A stretch of DNA of 64,000 nucleotides, taken from assembly GCA_947034885.2 (NCBI GenBank), contig OX344749.2:9253501-9317500 (forward strand). The letters are read 5' to 3'. Below the pieces are notes generated by a model, which searched no databases, was not told the DNA's origin, and saw only the letters and a list, made by a program, of their open reading frames with translations. The DNA is from Thuidium tamariscinum. Taxonomy: Eukaryota > Streptophyta > Bryopsida > Hypnales > Thuidiaceae. This document shows, piece by piece, positions 12,177-20,370 of this stretch (its first letter is position 1; each line of letters opens with the position of its first letter). Made by a program: the position numbers and the translations under genes.

Positions 12177-12821
12177 TAGAACTGGACCAATTCAATTCCA
12201 AGATGGAGATTCATTCCAAAGCGGGGAATCAGAAGAGCTCATCACATGAATGAAATGAGCCACCAACAATTCATCATCAGCAACTGAACTGACTTCAGTT
12301 GTGTGTAAATTCAAGTTGCTCCCAAATACTTTGCTCGTTGTGTTGCGCTGATAATTGGATCCATGATGATGCCTTCTACCCAACCAGAATCAGATCTTCA
12401 TCTCTCCCGCATTTGATTCCAAGGGTTGGTTAGGCCATCCATTCTCCTTCTTCCCCAAGCATGACATCCCTGTGCAGATCAGTCACCACAATCTCCTGGA
12501 GTCTACAAAACAGCACTTGAAAGGAGCAAATTTTGCAGGAATTCGGGCATTCTCACTGTCTGTGAGGAGTAGCCACATTTGTAATGCATTAGGGGATTTT
12601 TGAGGCCATTGGGAGACTGCGGGTTCCCGGACTGTGGGAACGCAGTTTCTGCCGCGTGAATAGGAATCCTATTTGGTCAAGAGAATGCCACATCATTGAA
12701 TTTTTATTTTATTTTTAAAAATAAATAAAATTTGGGCTTTTTTCATATTTCAAGACCCTTCTTTTTTGGTGGATAAATGCTGGCCTGATAGTGGCCAGCA
12801 GTGACAGGAGCCAACTTATTT

Positions 12822-13083
12822 TTTTCGGCACCATGTGGCCAGATTGCACTATTTCAAAAAAATGTCTTTTTTTCACCAGATAAAAGTAATCTTTTTTCAC
12901 CAGAAATTTTCAATTCTCTTTAAAATATGGATGAAGTTGCCAAATTTGGATGAAAAAGTGTATAAATATGACAAAAAAGTGTTTCTAAATCAAAAAATGG
13001 ATGAATGTAGAAATATAATGCTTCACCAAATTTGAAGTGATCGCCATCTTGGCACTTTCTCAAAAAGTAAAAAAAAGGGCTGA
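12822..13083 (+). mobile_element. Group F repeat (F2)
   Basis: Direct copy of F1 about 650 bp downstream, with the same layout and A-rich right end. The short spacing suggests two independent insertions or a local duplication. The intervening DNA does not repeat. Confidence 0.7.
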
Positions 13084-13329
13084 CGGGAACAATTCTGGGG
13101 AACAGCCCCGAAAATGGCCCTTTGGAGGTCTCAAATCCCCTCTAATGATTGTGACAACTTCTAACAATCACCTTCAATAAGTTTTTACATGCTTTTTATT
13201 TTGAAGTTGAAACTTATGCAAACCAAAAGGCTTTGAAACAAAAATTGTTACTACTAGCTCAAAAAGTCATTGAATCAAGAAACTGGAAAGTGCATTAATT
13301 AGAGAGGTCATTCAAGTAGTCTGTTTTGC

Positions 13330-13577
13330 AGGACGCTAAATCCTCCATTCGAAGTGGGTCTAGCAAGGTGGATTTACTTTAGGGGAAAATGCAGAATTTC
13401 TTTATTTTTTGCAAATTTTGAATTCATATTTGCAATGAGAGACCCCAAATTTGCTAGGAGAGATCTAGATCATATCCTAGACACAATCCAAAATAGAGTT
13501 TGTTTTTTCACTTTTATCCTAGAGAACCCAAAATTTATCTTCCTAGGCCAACTTCAAATGGAGGATTTAGTGTCTTT
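13330..13577. mobile_element. Group B MITE (B3)
   Basis: The ends GGACGCTAAATCCTCCATTC and, inverted, AGACACTAAATCCTCCATTT match over about 20 bases. The core ATTCATATTTGCAATGAGAG and the block TTTTATCCTAGAGAACCC are typical of the group. A long open frame across it is chance: it starts outside the element and crosses both terminal repeats. Confidence 0.75.
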
Positions 13578-14283
13578 TGTCTTTTTTCAAGATGTAAAAC
13601 ATAAATTGCATATTGAAAGTTTTGAAAGAATACAAGAATTTGGCTATTAATACATTGCTATATGTCTACCATCTAGGATTTCTACCTTTGGTACAAAAGT
13701 GCAACATTCATTCTAATGATGCATTAATGAAATGAGAACTTACAAGTATGTCCATAGCTTTCCCATCACATTTTGGCTTTACATTGATTCAATAAATTCT
13801 TCCCTATTCTTAAGCATGGACTTGTTCTAAATATGATCTTTTTAGTTTTACCACAAGTTTTTTATAGGATTAAAATCAAAGAAATTTGTCAACCATGTTA
13901 AAGTTCATCATACCAAGTGAATACTATGTAGTCTCTTGCCAAGATTAGAATCTCTTAATTGCATGTAGTTTCAAGGAAGGGATTCCAATATTCCACTCTA
14001 GAATAATTGATATGAAGCTAGCAAATGCAAGAGGGATGCATATAAGAAAGTGTGTAAACTTATTGAAGGTAATTGTACAATAATGAATTTGGAGCATGCT
14101 TGAAAGTTTAGCCCCCCAAAGTCTAGGCTTTGACAAGGTGGATTACAAATGGATCCAAAAACTATAAATTGAGTAAGATTCATGAAATGGGTGAAATGCA
14201 TCCATATATGTTAAAGAAACAAATTTTGTCTATCCTTTAGTGATGTAACTAGCAGATCCTTTTGTGCTTCATGATATTTGGCA

Positions 14284-14513
14284 TGGGTGAACTGACCTCA
14301 TCATTTACCCTCAATCATTCTAAAGGTGCATACACAAAATGGCCTCCATATTTTGTGCTTGATTAATTTATCATGCTAATTTGAAGCCTAATTTCATTAT
14401 TTTATGAATTCAAAATTTCTAAATCTTATCATGTTTGGCAAATAAAAAGTTCTTATATTTTTTCCAAGGATAAAATTAGGAATGAGTGAGGGGTCAATTC
14501 ACTCTAATGATGA
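14284..14513. mobile_element. Group C MITE (C1)
   Basis: The ends GGGTGAACTGACC and, inverted, AGTGAATTGACCCCTC are the group C terminal repeat. The internal core is a worn, reversed version of the sequence found in groups B and C (TTTATGAATTCAAAATT and the AAATGGxCTCCATATTTTGTG region). Confidence 0.55.
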
Positions 14514-14800
14514 ATTTTGTGCAAGGTTCTCAATCAATTCATGTAGGGATGGAAAATAAAGGAAAAACTTACAAAAGTGAAATTCTCATATTCTTCCTAA
14601 ACCATAATTTATTTAATCTAAAGAGCATCTAGATCAACATTTTCCTTTCTACTAGAGACTCACACTCTATTCTCCTTCTTGATACAAGATATTAGAGTTT
14701 TTACATGATAACTTTTTATAATGTTATACAAAATTTGAATCATACAAAGTTATTTTTGTCTTTTTTTAGCACTTCTTGACTTACCTAAGCCTCCTTGTAA

Positions 14801-15265
14801 GAGCATCCGCACTTTTGGCTCTTCAAGCAAGAGCACTAGAGGGAGGATTGGCATGGGGTATTTCTACACCCTAGCCTATGTCGTTCTACGTTGCCTGACT
14901 CCTAAACACACCAAGCATAGCCTCCAAAATGAGACCTGTACTTCAATGACTAGTTCCATTTCATGAAGGCTAGCTAGGGAGACACTACAAATTACTTGCT
15001 TCATCACGTTGACCAAAGCAACATGAGCTCCCACTTTTGAGTTGTCAGAATGTGGTTCATACCTCAAAAATGGGACAAAAGGACACGTAAACCATATAGA
15101 GTGGCATGCAGAAGACACACTAGTTCCCAATGCCCTCTTCATAATTTGAAGTGGCTGGGCATTTTTGGGTGCTTGGCGAGTCTATTGTGGGGCAACAAAT
15201 TTGTCGTGCCTCGCCTCACCAATCTGGTGAGTCTGCCCACTTGACATGCAGGCGTGGGGATGCTC
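14801..15265. mobile_element. Group M MITE (M1)
   Basis: The left end GAGCATCCGCAC follows TAA. The right end is GTGGGGATGCTC. This inverted repeat matches the elements at 45417, 57772 and 58020. Length is about 465 bp. The right flank is TGC rather than TAA, so the target site has decayed or rearranged. Overlapping frames inside it on both strands do not look like real genes. Confidence 0.6.
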
Positions 15266-15646
15266 TGCCACCAAAGTGGAAGTGGGCTACCGAGCTGACC
15301 AGTACCGGTAAATCCTCCCCACCAAGCCAAGCAATTGACATCCATCTTGAAGGGCCGAAACTGGAGCCCTTTAAAAAAAGAAGAAGGTAAGCTTTACCTG
15401 ACCCACAGGCGGCTTCAGTTCGCTTGCTTCCTTGTCCACGGCACTGACTGACGGCCATGCAGTCATCGGCACAAGAACAAGTCTACGAGAGCTTCAGTCC
15501 CAAATAATTCTAAATGAAGATCTTGCCAAGGAACCATCTCGGATCTATCCGAGAAAGTGTTCTCTCCAGCAATGTTCGGGGAACTTTCTGAGTTTCATCG
15601 GCTAATTTCCTTCCATTTCCACATTGAACCGGTTTTTCAAGCACGG

Positions 15647-15820
15647 TTATAACATTCAGAAGCAGCCTGTCACGCTGCCTCCCAGTGGATGAAATGGTGT
15701 GGAATATTTCACACCATTCAGTAACTAAAGTTGCAAATTTCAAGAAATGTCAGATGAGATTAGGTGATGGGGACTTCACAAAGAGAAAGGCAGTCCTTCT
15801 ATGGGCTACTGAATGTTATG
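15647..15820. mobile_element. Group E MITE (E1)
   Basis: The terminal repeat ATAACATTCAG (left) and CTGAATGTTATG (right) encloses a conserved body containing GAGATTAGGTGATGGGGAC and a palindromic block around GGTGTGGAATATTTCACACC. Related copies lie at 27371 and 43692, in inverse orientation to this one. CGGT flanks both sides and may be part of a target duplication. Confidence 0.75.
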
Positions 15821-15907
15821 CGGTGTCCATGTAGTCTCTCTATTTTGTATTCTAAATAGAAATTCCATAGATTAATTCACTAGTTTTTTTTCCAATGTTT
15901 TCATATC

Positions 15908-16292
15908 GTGAAAACACCCAAAAGCGTCCAAATAAGGAATTCAGCATAGTTGGAGGCAATGTTTTCTAAAAATGATATTTTTCTAGTATTAGCAAGTGAA
16001 AATCATGAATATTAAAAAAAACAATTAGATTTTTCGGATACAGTATGTAATTTCTACAAATTTTCAAAGTGTTGGCTCCCTAGACTTGTAGAACCGTCCT
16101 ATAGGTGTACCTTGAATTGAACTTTGTTGAAATCAGTAGTGAGTCAATCAGATATTTATATATGTCCTTGAAATGCATTAGCCAATTAGAATCAAGCATA
16201 TGGCGAACACATTAAGGGAACTCTACTGATGCATTTGGGTGAATCTAGAGCCCACTGCAAGGAATAGGTGTGGGAATGGGTGTTTTGCCCTT
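15908..16292 (+). mobile_element. Group D repeat (D1)
   Basis: About 385 bp shared with 35177-35541 in the same orientation. Common phrases include ATATTTTTCTAGTATTAGC, GTGAAAATCATGAATATT and TATGTAATTTCTA. The ends carry weak inverted repeats based on AACACCC and GGGTGTT. There is no coding capacity. Confidence 0.7.
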
Positions 16293-16443
16293 ACTGCAAT
16301 TAGTTTTTTTCCCAATTTCGACTCTGGCTAACTTTGAACTAGCTGTCATTTTTTCTTGATCATTGCTTTACGATATCAATAAATTAAGTTAAAAACAATT
16401 AAGGTACATTGATTTATCCTATTAGTGAAAGGATTAAATGGCG

Positions 16444-16677
16444 TAGATGAATTGCACCCTCTCACTCAGCCCTTCTTTGAACATTGAATTTTTTAATTTT
16501 TCACACATGATAAAATTTGCATAGTTTGAATTCATATTTGCAATTAGAGGCCCCAAGTGAGTTGGGAGGGGTGTATAAGGTAAATGAATCAAGCACAAAA
16601 TAGGGGCTTTTATTTTTACTTGCACCTTTGGAGTGACTTAGAGAGGTCAAGTGAAGGGGCCAATTCACCCTAGATGA
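16444..16677. mobile_element. Group C MITE (C2)
   Basis: The left end contains GATGAATTGCACCCTCTCAC. The right end contains GGGGCCAATTCACCCTAG, an imperfect inverted match. The core GAATTCATATTTGCAATTAG is shared with group B. The piece GCACAAAATAGGGGCTTTT is shared with groups B and C. Confidence 0.6.
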
Positions 16678-16689
16678 TTAAATTAGGGT

Positions 16690-17696
16690 CATAGAGAAAA
16701 TTTGTGTCACTACAAATTGAAAATTTGTAGAAATTGGAATAAGATTTCAACTTGTAACCATTATAATGGAAATCTTAATGAAAAGGTAGGTCAACAATCT
16801 TTTGCCAAAGAATTATTGAATTTGCCCAAAATTCGAAATATTTTGCTAACATTCTACAATGTCTCTTTTTGTTCTAACCAAAAAAAAATATATATATATA
16901 TCAAAATTAATTTTCAAAAATATTGGCATTCATTTTTAGAATTATTCTTGTTAGCCTTGATAATTGGACACATAGAGTGACTTTGAAAAACTAGTGTCAC
17001 CCACACTCATAGAGCAATAATTCTCAAGCCCATGTAAGATAGGGAATCCAAAATTATTATTATTATTTTCATTAAAAAAATAATGAAGTTGACTTAAAAA
17101 GATTTGATTCATTTTATTTGTATTATTCATTATTGATGAAAAAATTATGAAGAATTTTCTTTAAAGGCAATCACTACGTTTTCTATAAAAAAATAAGGTC
17201 AACATTTTTTTTGTAAATTCTATTTTCATAATTTAAGAAAAAATCATCCATTTGGGTGTAAATTACTTGCTACAATAATCTTACTATTGCGATTGACATT
17301 TCTAAATTTCACCTTTGAGGTACTCATGATTTAAATTTTCCCTTCACCTTATATGTGCTTCTACTTAAAAAATTTCAAGGATGAAATTAATGTATTTTTT
17401 TCTTAGATTTCTAATTGAATTTTCCACCAATATTTTAACCTCCAAATTGTGTAACACAAAACATTTAAATTAAGGGGATTTGAAATTTGCAAACCTATTG
17501 AAAGAAAGGTGTACAAAAATTATTTCTTTTCATTTTGAACATTAATATCTTACAATTTGCAAGGTCAAAATGTTTAAATTTTTCCTTTCATTTTTTAATA
17601 TAAATCTTATATAAGATCTTACAAGTGAACATACAAATTACTTTCTAATTGTAACTTTCAACAGAAGAAACGATAGTTTTCAAGCATATTTGGAAA
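16690..17696. other. AT-rich intergenic stretch
   Basis: No gene and no definable element. A short TA microsatellite lies at about 16888-16900 and an ATT run near 17055-17067. Confidence 0.5.
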
Positions 17697-17868
17697 CACT
17701 ACAAGAGAATGGGGTCTTTTAAGTAGTGTCCTAGACATCATGTCTTTTAAGTGTTGTCTTTTAATGCATCTTTTTAGTAAAATTTTACTATAAAGATGCA
17801 TTAAAAAACAACACTTAAAAGACATGATGTCTAGGACACTACTTAAAAGACCCCATTCTCTTGTAGTG
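17697..17868. mobile_element. 172-bp CACTA-end foldback MITE, nearly perfect hairpin
   Basis: The whole element is an inverted repeat centred at 17782/17783. The two 86-nt arms differ at only two positions by my reading. It begins CACTACAAGAGAATGGGG and ends with the complement. AAA flanks each side (17694-17696 and 17869-17871), matching the 3-bp target duplication of CACTA (En/Spm) elements, whose ends classically start CACTACAAGA. The high arm identity suggests recent origin or gene conversion. A transcript would fold into a very stable stem and could feed a small-RNA pathway. Confidence 0.9.
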
Positions 17869-17879
17869 AAAAAACATAG

Positions 17880-18886
17880 TCATAAATCTTCAAGGAGGTA
17901 AATAGATTTACTTTTTTAGGTTTTTGAAACTTGGAAGGAGAGTATAGTAGGGAATTGGCAAGTGATTGCATGATGATTTGGTACATGCAAGATCAACAAC
18001 ACAAACTACATTGCAAAAATTCATCTTTGTTAGAGTGATACATTTATTTACATCTGTATAAATATATAAAACATGCTAAATGCAAATGCAAATGAAATTA
18101 TTCATCTAAAAGAATGTACATTCATCCCTGAAAGAGTGATATTGTATATAGAGTATATAGCAAATCAATGATTTCATCCATTGAAATGGAATATATTGCC
18201 TGATATTCTTTCTTAAAAATTGTATCACTTTTAAAAAAAGAAATTCACTAAAGAAACCCATAGGTGGCAATGCCCTAAGGAGTCTACACCCTCATAGTAT
18301 TTGAGGAGGGTCCCACTTACATTTAAAGTAGACCAAAACTACACAATGTCCCTTCATATTTCTCAAAAGTTCCCATAGGCTCAAATCAAATAGAGCAATT
18401 GTAAAATCTGAGTTTAGTAGTAACTTTATGCTACATTAGACTTGTAATTAGTTAGTCTACAATTCAATGTGTCAAAATGAAAAATATGGAAAGTTTTTCC
18501 TATATACTCTTGTGAAATCTTAGAGCATTTTTCATGGGAGGACAAGAGTAAGTATGGGAAAGTGTCAGAAGATTAGGAGGGGGATTGGGCCTCTTGCTAA
18601 GCTTGCCACTTCATGCATAGCCCCAATGCAAGAACAAGATGAGGCCCAATACACACAATGCCACAGGTTCTTTTGAATTTTTGAATTAATATCTCTACCT
18701 TTTGAGCAACCTCTCAACGTGTTGTTTATGAATTATTAGAGAATTTGAGCTTTCAGAATGTTGTTTTGTACCCAACAAATTGTGTCAAAATATTGAGCAA
18801 GGCCTCTCAGATGCCGAGCCCTTGAAAATGTTCACTATCCCTATCAATGGAAATTGTCCATGTTTCCCAAAAAAAATGTTCACTAA
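17880..18886. other. AT-rich intergenic stretch
   Basis: No supported gene. I found no element ends that I could pair. Confidence 0.4.
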
Positions 18887-19200
18887 AGTAGAAGGCTCTT
18901 AAATGGGGCGGGTTCTAAAACAGTGCCCTATCTTAAATGTACAATACTTTTACATGTTGCTTTTTCATAGCCTTCAGCAGTGTACTGACAGTGTACATTT
19001 TAGCTAGAGCACCATTTTAGAGCCCTATGTCCTTTCAACTTCAAAATTTGATAACTAATTCAAAAAAGCTCAGAAAAATATGAAACGACTTGGGTTAGAT
19101 GTCAATTCTACTTGTCTTTCAAGGAAAATTTACTGAGAAATATTTTTAGAAGTTTTACCTCCCTAAAATTCTGTTTCAGCCCTTAGATGGTCCATTATAG
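18887..19200 (-). mobile_element. Group A MITE, decayed inverted copy (A2)
   Basis: The interior matches A1 in reverse: CATTTTAGCTAGAGCACC, then AACTAATTC, then TATGAAACGACTTGGGTTAG. The terminal repeats are worn beyond clear recognition (left TAAAGTAGAAGGCTCTTAAA). It ends just beside the GC-raised DNA that leads into the kinase gene. Confidence 0.6.
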
Positions 19201-19236
19201 GACCTCTTACCATATAGCGGCTGCATTGGGGCGCAA

Positions 19237-19473
19237 TCATTTGCGCAACCACGTTACATTCCTCGTCCCGTGCCTGTCAAGGGGCTGCATCGGAGCTGCT
19301 CGTAGGGCGTCGCCTTTGGCGTGCATGGAGAGATGCTCATGGTTCTGCAGTTCCATGCCCGGAATAGTCTCCCGCGCTTGACTTTTCCAATCCAGCGCTT
19401 TCGTCCCCACCTCGGATTCCAAGCCCCCTCCATCGCGACCGTCGGTATCCAGCAATCCAACATCCCAAATCAC
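19237..19473 (-). CDS. Possible minus-strand exon, unrecognised protein
   Basis: A minus-strand frame of about 78 codons runs through GC-raised DNA and ends at TGA. It is rich in charged residues and reads LESEVGTKALDWKSQA in the middle and RHGTRNVTWLRK at the end. Its first codon is not ATG, so if real it is an internal or last exon. The overlapping minus frame that does have an ATG (19254-19463) looks less protein-like. I recognise no family. It may belong with 19538-19762 in a gene divergent from the kinase, or both may be chance frames in GC-richer DNA. Confidence 0.25.
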   Translation of the reverse strand: MIWDVGLLDTDGRDGGGLESEVGTKALDWKSQARETIPGMELQNHEHLSMHAKGDALRAAPMQPLDRHGTRNVTWLRK

Positions 19474-19528
19474 TTATTTAATTAGGTTTTGACAGTTGCG
19501 GGACTGCAGTAGAGAAACGAGACACTTT

Positions 19529-19541
19529 ACATATATTTTAA
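19529..19541 (+). promoter_or_regulatory. Possible TATA element upstream of the kinase gene
   Basis: TACATATATTTTA lies in otherwise GC-richer DNA about 840 bp before the chosen ATG. It would imply a long or spliced 5' leader containing the 42-bp repeats. The placement is inferred only. Confidence 0.15.
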
Positions 19542-19762
19542 GTATGCAACGAAGGTAGGGTAGGGGCAAGTAAGGGCGATTGTGTCCTGGCTGTATTCCG
19601 TTTCTTCAGAGACTTCCTAAAGTCCACTGACTGGCTGGTGTTAATGAAGTCATTGATTATTTTTTTCGGGGCTGCACCAGAACTGGAGGAAGCCTGTGGG
19701 GCAGGATCATCATGAGCTGGGACCCCGGATCTGGCGGTAGAAGTAGTAGTTGTTGTGCGCAA
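19538..19762 (-). CDS. Possible minus-strand exon upstream of the kinase gene
   Basis: An open minus-strand frame of about 74 codons starts with a Thr/Ser/Pro/Ala-rich stretch and passes into SGAAPKKIINDFINTSQS and FRKSLKKRNTARTQ, then stops. The change from low-complexity to basic, amphipathic sequence looks protein-like, but no ATG opens this frame. The opposite strand has an ATG-started 66-codon frame (19712-19912) that could be an upstream ORF of the kinase transcript. Both cannot be assumed real. Confidence 0.25.
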   Translation of the reverse strand: MRTTTTTSTARSGVPAHDDPAPQASSSSGAAPKKIINDFINTSQSVDFRKSLKKRNTARTQSPLLAPTLPSLHT

Positions 19763-19928
19763 GCGAGAGACAGACAGGAAAGAGAGAGAGGCTTGGAGGC
19801 AGTAGAGTTAGAGTTCGAATCAAAGGTTAGTGATTCGCATGAGCACGGAATTAGTTGGAGCTGCATTTCCTTATCAACGCCACTCCACCTTGACGAAGAC
19901 AGTTGTTTCTAGCTCCGCAAGTTGCTTC

Positions 19929-20180
19929 AACATTCGCGACAAACATTCGGAAACTCGCGTACACTGATATGAGCATTCGAGACAAGCAAGTGAAGCTTGC
20001 ATAGACTGATGTGAGCATTCGTGGGAAGCAATTGAAGCGTGCGTAGATTGATTTCAGTTGTCAAGATCAGCAATTGAAGCGTGCATAGTCCGATGTGAGC
20101 ATTCGAAATGAGCAACTGAAGCTTGCTTAGATTGATTCGAGCATGTGAAATAAACAATTTGTAGCTTGCATCTATAGGCT
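19929..20180. repeat. Six-unit 42-bp minisatellite in the kinase upstream region
   Basis: Units start at exactly 42-bp spacing: 19929, 19971, 20013, 20055, 20097 and 20139. A typical unit begins GAGCATTCGAGACAAGCAAG and ends AGCTTGCATAGACTGATGT-like. The first and last units are more diverged. Because 42 is divisible by three, the minus strand stays open through the array (19927-20157) and would encode a 14-residue Leu-rich repeat such as NAHIGLCTLQLLIL. The array ends about 190 bp before the kinase ATG, so it lies in the promoter or 5' leader. Confidence 0.9.
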
Positions 20181-20233
20181 GATTTGATTGTGGGGTATTT
20201 CAGTTCAGTGAAGAAGGGGAGAGAAGCAGAATT

Positions 20234-20350
20234 ATGGTGGCAGTGAATTTCATTCCTTTTTCTTTTTTGAATTCGACTGGGGCTTTGTGTGCTACAGAAG
20301 GACTTACGAGAATTGGAAACAGGGGAAGACTTCTCTGCGTGCCTCGTTGA
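20234..20350 (+). CDS. Upstream ORF before the kinase start (38 codons)
   Basis: An ATG at 20234 in favourable context (ATTATGG) opens a 38-codon frame out of phase with the kinase. It stops at 20348-20350, 21 bases before the kinase ATG. Its start, MVAVNFIPFSFL, is hydrophobic. If the transcript begins upstream, ribosomes would meet this uORF first, which could lower kinase translation. It might instead mark an unrecognised alternative first exon. Confidence 0.35.
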   Translation: MVAVNFIPFSFLNSTGALCATEGLTRIGNRGRLLCVPR

Positions 20351-20370
20351 AGCCTCAATCTCTTCGAGAG

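Noticed and set aside
13354..13650. 98-codon + open frame
   Set aside because: It spans almost the whole B3 MITE, including both terminal repeats, and other copies of the element do not keep it open.
15050..15458. Several 64-80-codon frames on both strands
   Set aside because: They overlap in mutually exclusive frames, partly within the M1 MITE, with no domain and no consistent splice sites.
20287..20370. Starting the kinase at 20287
   Set aside because: That codon is GTG. The first in-frame ATG after the upstream stop is at 20371.
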